Positions 1-7,146 of a stretch of 64,000 bases of DNA are shown one piece after another. Under the pieces are notes generated by a model. That model was given only the letters and a program-made list of their open reading frames with translations. It did no database searches and had not been told where the DNA came from. Position 1 is the first letter of the stretch. The number at the start of each line of letters is the position of its first letter. Origin of the DNA: Chitinophagaceae bacterium (GTDB taxonomy: Bacteria; Bacteroidota; Bacteroidia; Chitinophagales; Chitinophagaceae); assembly GCA_016721085.1 (NCBI GenBank), contig JADKJI010000004.1:186001-250000 (forward strand), written 5' to 3'. A program made the position numbers and the translations under genes.

Positions 1-32
1 GATACTAAACAAGAGAGAAATCGGAAAAAATC

Positions 33-875
33 TTACCAGTTACTCAATCGTACACCAAAATTGTAAGGTGTTTGATCTAATCCTTTAGCAAACATGCTTT
101 GTGTTGCTACTGATCCGTATAATTTTACTGGTCCCAATTGAACTTCTCCGATATAGGAGATCTTCCAAGGACGCAGGTCGAAGTCATTCTTTTCTTTTTG
201 CTTACCGAAAGCACCAGTGATGGTTTTCTGACGGCTGCTGTATAAATAACCCGCACTTACACCTGCACTGAATCCGAATCCGCTTTTACGACCAGGTGTG
301 AAATTGAAGTTCAACATCATTGGTACAGTAAGGTAATCAGCTGCGAGCTTGTTCTTACTATATACAGTTGAGTTATCCATGATCACTTTAGTAGGGTCAG
401 TTTCAAATTTGATTGCACGTGAATAGCGATAGTTGTTCAACTCCAAACCCATACCGTATTTCAAGTTTACCACATGCTTAATCACATTCAGTCGCTGCAT
501 GAAGAACCAGATATTGACGTTGGTAGATTTTCCATTGCGTAATTTGAACCAGTCTTTAGAAGCACCAGGCGCAAATCCAGTTACAGGATTTTGGATGCCT
601 GCGGATGTATAATCTGTATTATCTGTCAGCTGATTGATACCAAGGTCAACGATCCACCAATTTGTTGTTACATTAGAAGGCTTTGTGCGCTTTCGGTTAT
701 GGATGGTTACATTCTTGTCGTTTCCATTATTACCATGCTGGCCATCCCCTTTTTTAATGATGATCATGCTTCCTATGCGTATGGTATCGCTTTCATTTGT
801 CTTTGAGCTGTCTGACTGCGCCATTCCGGTGAGTGCAAAACATATCCCTGTCAGGAGTAAAACTATCCTTTTCAT
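33..875 (-). CDS. Outer-membrane beta-barrel protein, last gene of an ECF sigma locus
   Basis: 280 residues. An N-terminal signal peptide (hydrophobic stretch about residues 4-18, cleavage near GMAQ) is followed by a polar, Lys/Asn-rich linker (about 30-70) and then alternating short hydrophobic/aromatic strands, typical of a small outer-membrane beta-barrel, ending in Trp. No specific family motif was recognised. It lies 27 bases downstream of the putative anti-sigma gene and reads the same way, so it is probably the third gene of a sigma factor/membrane regulator/barrel operon. The envelope location is inferred from signal peptide and strand pattern; the function is unknown. Confidence 0.7.
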   Translation of the reverse strand: MKRIVLLLTGICFALTGMAQSDSSKTNESDTIRIGSMIIIKKGDGQHGNNGNDKNVTIHNRKRTKPSNVTTNWWIVDLGINQLTDNTDYTSAGIQNPVTGFAPGASKDWFKLRNGKSTNVNIWFFMQRLNVIKHVVNLKYGMGLELNNYRYSRAIKFETDPTKVIMDNSTVYSKNKLAADYLTVPMMLNFNFTPGRKSGFGFSAGVSAGYLYSSRQKTITGAFGKQKEKNDFDLRPWKISYIGEVQLGPVKLYGSVATQSMFAKGLDQTPYNFGVRLSNW

Positions 876-902
876 ACTTGAGTTTTTAAACTGGTTATCT
901 GA

Positions 903-2015
903 TTATTTTAATGCTATTTCAAAATTGGCGATATGGATTCCTTTCTTGTCTTCGCCTGGACCGATGTTAGTTGCTTTTTCCACTACCCGGGTAACTTTGC
1001 GGAAGAAGCCACGCATCTTATTTTTAGAACTTACATTGGAAGTGAGAACTGCGAAATTATCTTTATCTGTTTCTGTGTTATCAGCTACATAGTTTGCATT
1101 GGTGCTTTCTGGTCCTACGGGACTATCTGGTAAAGGATTCACTGCTGCTATACCTGTATTGATCACCTGAATTTTATTAGACTCATCAACTTTCGCTATC
1201 GTGCTTCCTTTAAGTGTAACGTCGCTATCGACAGGAAAGTTACTTTCGTTTTGATTTTTTGTTGGAAGATTTACATTTTCTGCTAGCAAAGGAGATTCTT
1301 GTGTTTTATTTTTTACTTCTTTTATTACAGATTTTTTATCTGTTGTATTGACTGCTGGTGAATTCTTTTCTGTATTTGTATTGTTATCAGCTAAAGAACT
1401 CTTTTGAATCGCTTCTTCTTTGTCAACAGGGTTTGTTTTTGAAGGAACAGTAACTGCAGGTTCTTTTGTACTATTGACAATTGAGCTTTCATTCTTTGGT
1501 GTGCTTATGTATAGCCAGGCACTAATTCCAAGGAACAATAACACTGCTGCGGCAACAGCTACTCTCCACCAACGGAATACAATTACTTTTTCATCTTTTT
1601 CAGAACGGTAGAGTAATTGTTTGTCGGGGAAAACTATTGAAGCATCAGCTGTATATCTAACTTTTTGTATCAGTTCAAATGCTACCTGATGTTGTGGGTT
1701 TTTGTAAACAAACAATTCAGTAGCGGCTTTTTCTTCATTAGTCAGTTCATCATCTCCGTACAACACGAAATATTCTTCGAAATTAGTGTCGTTCACCATT
1801 TCAGTTGTTGAAGCATGGCGATATAAGAAACTCTTGTCGCCGAGGCTTGCTTCTTTCTCTGAAGGAAGGACAGTGTCTTTCAACATCATGAGCTCTTCCT
1901 TCAAATCAGGATTCATTTCTACAAATTCTTCAACTGCTTTACGATCGGAAACGTTCAGTTCGTTGTCGACGTAAAGGAGAAAGAATTCTTCGTAATTATG
2001 GCGTGTGATGTTCAT
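903..2015 (-). CDS. Membrane protein with duplicated N-terminal module, putative anti-sigma factor
   Basis: 370 residues. Residues about 6-66 and 78-138 are two copies of one module: YEEFFLLYVDNEL in the first matches FEEYFVLYGDDEL in the second, and both end in a LLYR/FLYR-type motif. A single transmembrane helix follows (about 151-170), then a long Ser/Thr/Asn/Lys-rich periplasmic tail. A cytoplasmic module, one helix and a periplasmic tail directly after a sigma-factor gene (one base between the two) is the usual anti-sigma arrangement in Bacteroidota. No zinc-binding HxxxCxxC motif is visible, so the anti-sigma role rests on position and topology. Confidence 0.7.
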   Translation of the reverse strand: MNITRHNYEEFFLLYVDNELNVSDRKAVEEFVEMNPDLKEELMMLKDTVLPSEKEASLGDKSFLYRHASTTEMVNDTNFEEYFVLYGDDELTNEEKAATELFVYKNPQHQVAFELIQKVRYTADASIVFPDKQLLYRSEKDEKVIVFRWWRVAVAAAVLLFLGISAWLYISTPKNESSIVNSTKEPAVTVPSKTNPVDKEEAIQKSSLADNNTNTEKNSPAVNTTDKKSVIKEVKNKTQESPLLAENVNLPTKNQNESNFPVDSDVTLKGSTIAKVDESNKIQVINTGIAAVNPLPDSPVGPESTNANYVADNTETDKDNFAVLTSNVSSKNKMRGFFRKVTRVVEKATNIGPGEDKKGIHIANFEIALK

Positions 2016-2016
2016 T

Positions 2017-2502
2017 TTACAATACGTTTTCTGGGCTTACTAAATAATTTTTCAATTGAATCCGGGCGCGGTGCAGGTAAACTTTCACCTGGCTTTCATT
2101 CAATCCCGTGATCTTTCCAATCTCTTCATAGGAATAGCCTTCGTAATCTTTAAGCAATACCAGTGAACGTTGTGTTTCGCTTAAACGGCTGAGGGCCTCT
2201 TCCAGCACTTTTTTAGTATTTGATACCGGTCTGTCGTACACCAAAGTATCTTCCTTGAAATCGTCTTTCAGTTTTATCCTTTTCACCTTCCTGATATGGT
2301 CAATCATCTGGTGGTAGGCTACAGTGAACAGATAACTCTTTGCTTTTGCGTTATCCACCTCTGCCCTGTTAACCCACATTTTCTCAAAGGCCGTCTGAAC
2401 CACATCCCTGGCATCTTCCTCGTGCCGGAGATTTTTTACTATGAACCTGAATACGTTATCAGCGTATTGGTTCACACATTGGTTATATTCTTTTTCCGTC
2501 AT
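2017..2502 (-). CDS. ECF-type RNA polymerase sigma factor
   Basis: 161 residues, normal length for a sigma-70 ECF factor. Region 2 is recognisable (DARDVVQTAFEKMW, residues about 27-45, then the promoter-melting helix with AKSYLFTVAYHQMIDHIRK), and region 4 is a helix-turn-helix near residues 115-150 (YEGYSYEEIGKITG, then VKVYLHRAR). It directs core polymerase to its own promoters. It is the first gene of a tight three-gene cluster with a membrane protein and an outer-membrane protein, so it probably answers an envelope signal. Upstream (2503-2746) I see only a direct repeat of AAAAAGTCAAAA type and a hairpin. Confidence 0.92.
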   Translation of the reverse strand: MTEKEYNQCVNQYADNVFRFIVKNLRHEEDARDVVQTAFEKMWVNRAEVDNAKAKSYLFTVAYHQMIDHIRKVKRIKLKDDFKEDTLVYDRPVSNTKKVLEEALSRLSETQRSLVLLKDYEGYSYEEIGKITGLNESQVKVYLHRARIQLKNYLVSPENVL

Positions 2503-2692
2503 AAGCAGGACAGGTTATTGTTTAGTAATAGTAGTACGTTTCAGCGGGCGGGATGTTACAGGGGGGAGGAAAAATTTTAAAGTAAAAAGTCAAAAGTAAA
2601 AAGTCAAAATGGGGAAGCACTGGTTATTATCGTCCCCCTTTCAAAATTAGGATAACTTATTATCCCGCCATCCTGTGGGATTCCCCTATAAG

Positions 2693-2721
2693 AAGAGGAG
2701 GCTTTATTAGGGCCTCCTCTT
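2693..2721. terminator. Hairpin downstream of the small secreted protein gene
   Basis: A 10-bp perfect stem (AAGAGGAGGC with GCCTCCTCTT) with a 9-base loop, 26 bases past the stop of the minus-strand gene at 2747-2956. The U-tract on the minus strand is short (CUUCUUAU), so this is a plausible but weak intrinsic terminator. Confidence 0.5.
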
Positions 2722-2746
2722 ATATAAGTATTTGAATTACAGTTGT

Positions 2747-2956
2747 TTAATAGTTCGCAGCACTAATAATATTACGTCCCAGTGATTCCAGGATAATAAG
2801 ATCGCCTTTGGATTTGTCTATGTTACAATCCTCTGTGTTTTCGGTGCAGGCTTCTTTAGAAGCTGCTGTTACATTTCTGGTGGCTGAAAACAGTATTAGA
2901 GAGGCGCTGGCTACCATAATAACAAGAATCAATCGGATGAAGGTCTTTCTGAACAT
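2747..2956 (-). CDS. Small secreted or membrane-anchored hypothetical protein
   Basis: 69 residues. A strongly hydrophobic N-terminal segment (about residues 8-24) after MFRKTF gives a signal peptide or membrane anchor; the short mature part has two Cys (in EACTENTEDCN), which could form a disulfide. There is a hairpin just after the stop and a near-consensus -7 element (TACCTTCG on the minus strand, 2980-2987) upstream of the ATG, which supports a real transcription unit. Family not recognised. Confidence 0.5.
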   Translation of the reverse strand: MFRKTFIRLILVIMVASASLILFSATRNVTAASKEACTENTEDCNIDKSKGDLIILESLGRNIISAANY

Positions 2957-3125
2957 ATCAGTTGCTTTGAGTTATAAGACGAAGGTAGAGCGAAAATGTT
3001 ACAGGGGTTATAATAAATCCTTAAAATGCGTTTTTTAGCCTGTGAAATGCGGAAACTTGACGGTAAGCCGTTTTGGATAAGTTGCCCAATATAAAAATGA
3101 TCTTATCTGGTATAGTTACATTTTC

Positions 3126-3133
3126 TATTTTTG
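3126..3133 (+). promoter_or_regulatory. Candidate -7 box (TATTTTTG) of kbl
   Basis: Exact match to the Bacteroidota -7 consensus TAnnTTTG, 21 bases before the kbl ATG. No clear TTTG element is seen at the -33 position, so the assignment is moderate. Confidence 0.45.
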
Positions 3134-3154
3134 GCGGATTAATACCCATTTTCA

Positions 3155-4341
3155 ATGAATGAAAAGTTTGTACAACGTATTGCAGCAGAGGTTGAAGAGA
3201 TAAAAGCGGCAGGTCTTTTTAAGACTGAAAGGATCATTACATCTCCACAGGGAGCGGAAATAACTGTGAATGGCAAAAAGGTGCTTAATTTCTGCGCCAA
3301 TAATTATTTGGGGTTATCGTCTCATCCAAAAGTAATAGAAGCAGCAAAGAAGTATGTTGACTACAGAGGTTATGGAATGAGCAGCGTTCGCTTCATATGT
3401 GGAACGCAGGATATACATAAAGAATTGGAGGCTAAGATCTCTGCATTTCTGGGTACAGAAGATACCATTTTGTATGCTGCGGCTTTTGATGCCAATGGGG
3501 GCGTATTTGAGCCGCTTTTGGGAGAGTCTGATGCCATCATTTCCGATGCTTTGAACCATGCTTCCATAATTGATGGTGTAAGGTTGTGTAAGGCGCAACG
3601 GTATCGTTATGAGCATAACAATATGGAAGATTTGGAGCAGAAACTTATTGAGACTGCTTCATTAAGAAGCAGGATCATTGTTACCGATGGATCTTTCAGT
3701 ATGGATGGTACAATCGCTCAATTGGATAAAATTGTAGCACTGGCAGAAAAGCATGATGCCATCATTATGATAGATGAATGTCATAGTAGTGGCTTTCTTG
3801 GTAAAACTGGACGTGGTACGCATGAATACAGGGGTGTGATGGGAAAGATTGATATCATTACAGGTACACTTGGTAAAGCTTTGGGTGGAGCATCTGGAGG
3901 CTTCACGAGTGGACGAAAAGAGATTATCGATATGTTACGTCAGAGGTCTCGTCCTTATCTTTTTCAAATACGCTGGCTCCAAGTATAGTTGGTGCATCAA
4001 TAGCGGTATTGGATTTATTAAGTGAAACAACAGAACTGCGCGATAAACTCGAGTTTAATACAAAGTATTTCCGTACAAAAATGACTGAAGCGGGTTTTGA
4101 TATCAAGCCCGGCGATCATCCTATTGTGCCTATAATGCTATATGATGCAGTAGTAGCGCAAAATTTTGCAGCTCGTCTGTTAGAAGAAGGTATTTATGTT
4201 ATCGGATTCTTCTTCCCTGTTGTTGCCAAGGGGCTTGCCCGGATTCGAGTTCAATTAAGTGCTGCTCATGAAGTGGCACATTTGGATAAGGCGATTGCGG
4301 CGTTTACGAAAGTGGGGAAGGAGTTGGGGGTGGTTAAGTGA
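3155..4341 (+). CDS. kbl: Glycine C-acetyltransferase (2-amino-3-ketobutyrate CoA ligase), one frameshift
   Basis: PLP enzyme that cleaves 2-amino-3-ketobutyrate with CoA to glycine and acetyl-CoA in threonine degradation. Joined across the shift it is about 395 residues, the normal KBL length. Seen: NFCANNYLGLSSHP near residue 45, YGMSSVRFICGT, the PLP region DECHSSGF, and the Schiff-base lysine segment GTLGKALGGASGG. The frame breaks at a run of five T (3960-3964): the first frame ends RPYLFQIRWLQV, whereas a sixth T gives RPYLFSNTLAPSIVGAS and continues without gap to the stop at 4341. Most likely a sequencing deletion; otherwise a recent pseudogene. Confidence 0.9.
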
Positions 4342-4400
4342 GTGAGTCGGGAGTCGGGAGCCGGAAGTCGGAAGTCGGGAGTCGGAGTCTGAAGTAGGGG

Positions 4401-4555
4401 AGTTAGGAAGTAGGGTAGTAGGGAAGGAGAATACAAGGGTTACTCAACATAAAAAAGTAAGGGGCTTAGAAATGATTTACTTCAATTCTAAGCCCCTTAC
4501 TTTATTTAGAGTATTTATCCTGTATTCTCCTTCCCTACTACCCTACTTCCTAACT
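4401..4555. terminator. Nested double hairpin between convergent kbl and ridA
   Basis: Outer arms 4401-4435 and 4521-4555 are perfect 35-base inverted repeats (AGTTAGGAAGTAGGG...). Inside them, 4454-4471 and 4486-4503 form a second perfect 18-bp stem (AAAGTAAGGGGCTTAGAA) bordered by A and T runs. The inner hairpin fits a bidirectional intrinsic terminator for the two converging genes; the outer arms belong to the TACTTCC/GGAAGTA low-complexity family found in other gaps. The sequence just before it (4342-4400) is GTCGGGAGTCGGAAGT-type repeat. Confidence 0.75.
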
Positions 4556-4567
4556 TCCCTACTACTC

Positions 4568-4948
4568 TCAGAGACTCGCGATCATCGAAATCTCCACATT
4601 CACATTCTTCGGCAAACCTTTTACTGCAACAGTTTCTCTGGCGGGGAAATTTCCAGAAAAATATTTTCCATAAACCTCATTTACTTGTGTAAAGAGGCTC
4701 ATATCTGTTAAGAAGATGGTTGTTTTTACGGAGTTGTTGAAATCCATACCGGCTGCAGCAAGTACCGCTTTCAGGTTATGCATTACCTGATGTGTTTCGC
4801 CAATGATATCTGTTGCTTCTACATTTCCTGTTGTTGGGTTGATAGCTACTTGTCCTGAGATGAATAGCATAGATCCTACCTGAACAGCCTGGCTATAAGG
4901 CCCGATGGGGGCTGGGGCTGAGGGGGTGTTGATGATTGTTTTTTCCAT
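4568..4948 (-). CDS. ridA: RidA family enamine/imine deaminase
   Basis: 126 residues from ATG 4948, the usual RidA length. It hydrolyses reactive 2-aminoacrylate-type enamines released by PLP enzymes. Seen: IGPYSQAV near the N-terminus, FISGQV, the substrate-binding Arg in FPARETVAV, and the C-terminal VNVEISMIA typical of the family. The open frame runs further upstream to 5092, but that part only translates the octamer repeat (FRSFGLSV again and again), so the start at 4948 is preferred. A PLP-dependent threonine-degrading enzyme (kbl) is the convergent neighbour, which fits RidA's role but may be chance. Confidence 0.93.
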   Translation of the reverse strand: MEKTIINTPSAPAPIGPYSQAVQVGSMLFISGQVAINPTTGNVEATDIIGETHQVMHNLKAVLAAAGMDFNNSVKTTIFLTDMSLFTQVNEVYGKYFSGNFPARETVAVKGLPKNVNVEISMIASL

Positions 4949-4978
4949 GGGGCGAAGGTAGGGAGGAAAGACCGAAAA

Positions 4979-5066
4979 GACCGAAAGACCGAAAGACCGA
5001 AAGACCGAAAGACCGAAAGACCGAAAGACCGAAAGACCGAAAGACCGAAAGACCGAAAGACCGAAA
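4979..5066. repeat. Tandem array of 11 perfect GACCGAAA octamers
   Basis: Eleven uninterrupted copies of the 8-base unit GACCGAAA, with decayed copies on both sides from about 4970 to 5130. It fills the gap before ridA (4949-5280); the rest of that gap holds further GACCGAAAG/TTCCGGACTT fragments and no gene. Related words appear in other gaps (4345-4400, 44160-44275, 49060-49095) and inside ispG. Because 8 is not a multiple of 3, an ORF through it cycles with an eight-residue period. Confidence 0.95.
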
Positions 5067-5280
5067 GGTAGAAAGACCGAAAGTCGAATCATTTAATAAT
5101 GTAAGACCGAAAGAACTAAAAGACCGAAAGTCCGATTAAATTTTTATTAAGAGTAACCCTTGTATTGTCCTCTACATCCTACTTAACTACTCTATTTCTT
5201 TTCTCTTGGACTCCTCGGTCTTCCGGACTTAGTATTCCCCTTTTCTCCCCAAAATACTTTTCTTTGTAAAAATTATTCGA

Positions 5281-5916
5281 ATGACAATTGCAGTATTGGC
5301 TAATGAAGAGCAGAAGAATGTATGGAATGAAAAGGGGGTTGCTGATGGGGTTGAAGTGTTATGGTGTGGTTCTGTGAGGACGTTGGTGGCTACAAGTGCT
5401 GATGTTTATGTAGATCTGACTTTTATAAATGACAGGGAAAGAATAGAAAAATATAAGATGAGGGAAGGATTCCCGTTTTTTGTAAATGCAGTTGAAGAAA
5501 CAGCTGCCAATATTGGACATGGTGTGATAAGAATTAATGCATGGCCAGGAATGCTTAAAAGAGAATTATTGGAAGTGGCTATTGCTGAAACCGATCAGGC
5601 AATTATTGTTGAAGAAGTAATGAAGTTGTTAGGTTGGAAGTATATTATTGTTCCAGATATTCCTGGTATGATAACAGCAAGAGTAATTTGTTCAATCATA
5701 AATGAAGCTTATTATACATTTGGAGATGGAATAAGCAGCAAGGAGGAAATAGATATTGCGATGAAGTTGGGTACCAGTTATCCATTTGGTCCTTTTGAAT
5801 GGGCTGAATTAATTGGGATAGAAAAAATTGTTTCTTTGCTAAGGAGGTTGAGTATTGAAAGTTCCAGATACGATGTTGCACCATCTTTATTAGTAGATTA
5901 TAAAATGAATAGTTAA
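5281..5916 (+). CDS. 3-hydroxyacyl-CoA dehydrogenase C-terminal-domain protein (no NAD-binding half)
   Basis: 211 residues. The second half has the 3HCDH C-terminal helical domain signature (VPDIPGMITARVICSIINEA, then TSYPFGPFEWAELIG, residues about 128-185). A complete enzyme needs an N-terminal Rossmann domain with GxGxxG; here the first ~115 residues carry no such motif although they begin with a strand-like TIAVLANEE. It therefore probably does not oxidise hydroxyacyl-CoA on its own. Its stop overlaps the tsaB start by one base (TAATG), so the two are co-transcribed. Role unknown. Confidence 0.75.
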   Translation: MTIAVLANEEQKNVWNEKGVADGVEVLWCGSVRTLVATSADVYVDLTFINDRERIEKYKMREGFPFFVNAVEETAANIGHGVIRINAWPGMLKRELLEVAIAETDQAIIVEEVMKLLGWKYIIVPDIPGMITARVICSIINEAYYTFGDGISSKEEIDIAMKLGTSYPFGPFEWAELIGIEKIVSLLRRLSIESSRYDVAPSLLVDYKMNS

Positions 5917-6608
5917 TGGCATTGATATTACATATAGATACAGCATTAGAGAAAGGAATGATTTCCCTTTCCGATAAGGGTATACTACTATGTACTTCAT
6001 ATTGTGAAAATCCGAAGGACCAATCTTCTTGGTTGGCTCCTGCAATCCAATCGATTGTAAAGGATGCTGGGTTTGCTATGAAAGATTTAAATGCAATTGC
6101 AGTAGTTGCTGGACCTGGATCATATACGGGGTTAAGAGTTGGTATGGCAACAGCAAAAGGTTTGTGTTATGCATTACATATTCCTCTATTGACAGCATCA
6201 TGTTTGGAGTTGTATGCAATGGGAGCGCAAATTCAATTGTCAGAGAAGTGTAAAAAAAATGAACTTGAAGTATTGATTTGTGCTATGATTGATGCGAGAC
6301 GAATGGAAGTTTTCATGGGAATATATAATGAGAGAATGGAATCGGTAATGGAGCCTGGCGCAATAATATTGGATGAAAAGTTTTTTGCGGAAAAAGTTGC
6401 GGAAAATCATATTGTATTCTGTGGCAATGCAGTAGACAAGTGGGAGAAAGTATATCAGCATACGAATGTGACTTATATACATGAAGGATATACCGCTGAT
6501 GTATTCGCTGCATCAAGCTTTAAAAAATATCTGCAACATGATTTCACTTTGTTGGCATATGCTGAACCCGTTTATCTAAAGGAAGTATACATTCATCCCC
6601 AAAATTGA
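5916..6608 (+). CDS. tsaB: tRNA threonylcarbamoyladenosine biosynthesis protein TsaB
   Basis: 230 residues, the normal TsaB (YeaZ) size. With TsaD and TsaE it transfers the threonylcarbamoyl group to A37 of ANN-decoding tRNAs. Seen: N-terminal LHIDTALEKGMISL (actin-like ATPase fold strand) and the hallmark AGPGSYTGLRVGMATAKGL at about residues 66-84. It starts within the stop codon of the preceding gene, so translation is coupled. TsaD and TsaE are not in this window. Confidence 0.93.
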   Translation: MALILHIDTALEKGMISLSDKGILLCTSYCENPKDQSSWLAPAIQSIVKDAGFAMKDLNAIAVVAGPGSYTGLRVGMATAKGLCYALHIPLLTASCLELYAMGAQIQLSEKCKKNELEVLICAMIDARRMEVFMGIYNERMESVMEPGAIILDEKFFAEKVAENHIVFCGNAVDKWEKVYQHTNVTYIHEGYTADVFAASSFKKYLQHDFTLLAYAEPVYLKEVYIHPQN

Positions 6609-6633
6609 CCAACAACAATTAATACTAGAATTG

Positions 6634-6666
6634 TTTGCTGCAATCATTGATTTGCTATTATATTTG
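6634..6666 (+). promoter_or_regulatory. Promoter of the ArsR-family gene
   Basis: TTTG at 6634-6637 and TATATTTG at 6659-6666, 21 bases apart, match both Bacteroidota promoter elements (TTTG at -33, TAnnTTTG at -7). The start codon lies 46 bases after the -7 box. Confidence 0.75.
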
Positions 6667-6712
6667 AATATCAACCTTTCCTAATCTAAATTCAAAAGAA
6701 CCTGAACTTATT

Positions 6713-7051
6713 ATGAACGTGGCTACCAACTACTCAATGCTATTAAATGCAGATAAAGAAGCCGTTCAGGTCGATTTTGTAAGTCTTAAGAAAGGAGCTA
6801 TGATTTTGCGGGCGTTGAATCATAAACTTCGCCAACAAATTGTAAAACTGATTGATGAGAAGAAAAAGATTACTGTAACTGAAATTTACATTAACCTTAG
6901 ACTTGAACAATCGGTGGCTTCACAACACCTGGCCATTCTCAGGAGGGCTGGTATTGTAAGAACAGATCGCGACGGCAAATTCATCTACTATTCAGTAGAT
7001 GGCAATCGGGTTGCTCAGATCATGAAATGCGTGGATGAGCTGATTGCCTGA
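6713..7051 (+). CDS. ArsR/SmtB-type winged-helix repressor
   Basis: 112 residues. Helix-turn-helix at about 58-82 (VTEIYINLRLEQSVASQHLAIL in part) followed by the wing DRDGKFIYYSVDG. ArsR proteins leave DNA on binding a metal or on thiol oxidation, but the usual metal motif ELCVCDL is absent and the only Cys is near the C-terminus (MKCVDEL), so the signal cannot be read from sequence. It has its own promoter and terminator; the MBL/rhodanese gene immediately downstream is a possible target. Confidence 0.88.
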   Translation: MNVATNYSMLLNADKEAVQVDFVSLKKGAMILRALNHKLRQQIVKLIDEKKKITVTEIYINLRLEQSVASQHLAILRRAGIVRTDRDGKFIYYSVDGNRVAQIMKCVDELIA

Positions 7052-7078
7052 TTGTTAGAACATAATTATCTGCATTAC

Positions 7079-7117
7079 AAAGCGGAAACCACTGCCAGGT
7101 TTCCGCTTTTCTTTTTT
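7079..7117 (+). terminator. Intrinsic terminator after the ArsR-family gene
   Basis: Stem AAAGCGGAAACC (7079-7090) / GGTTTCCGCTTT (7098-7109), 12 bp with a 7-base loop, followed by a T-rich tract. It separates the regulator from the next gene, which has its own -7 box seven bases further on. Confidence 0.85.
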
Positions 7118-7123
7118 ATAAAT

Positions 7124-7131
7124 TACCTTTG
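7124..7131 (+). promoter_or_regulatory. -7 box (TACCTTTG) of the MBL/rhodanese gene; decides its start
   Basis: Perfect TAnnTTTG. A TTG that could start a longer reading frame (7129) lies inside this box, so translation more likely begins at ATG 7147, giving a short leader. Confidence 0.65.
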
Positions 7132-7146
7132 GCCAAAATTTTTACT

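Noticed and set aside
634..1092. 152-residue plus-strand ORF
   Set aside because: Antisense across the end of the barrel gene and the membrane-regulator gene; Leu/Ser-rich antisense composition and no family match.
4472..4711. 79-residue plus-strand ORF over the kbl/ridA terminator
   Set aside because: It covers the terminator hairpin and the antisense of ridA.
4949..5092. N-terminal extension of RidA by 48 residues
   Set aside because: It only translates the GACCGAAA octamer array; the family N-terminus (MEKTIIN...GPYSQ) starts at 4948.
4970..5130. CRISPR array
   Set aside because: Units are 8 bases with no spacers between them and there are no cas genes.
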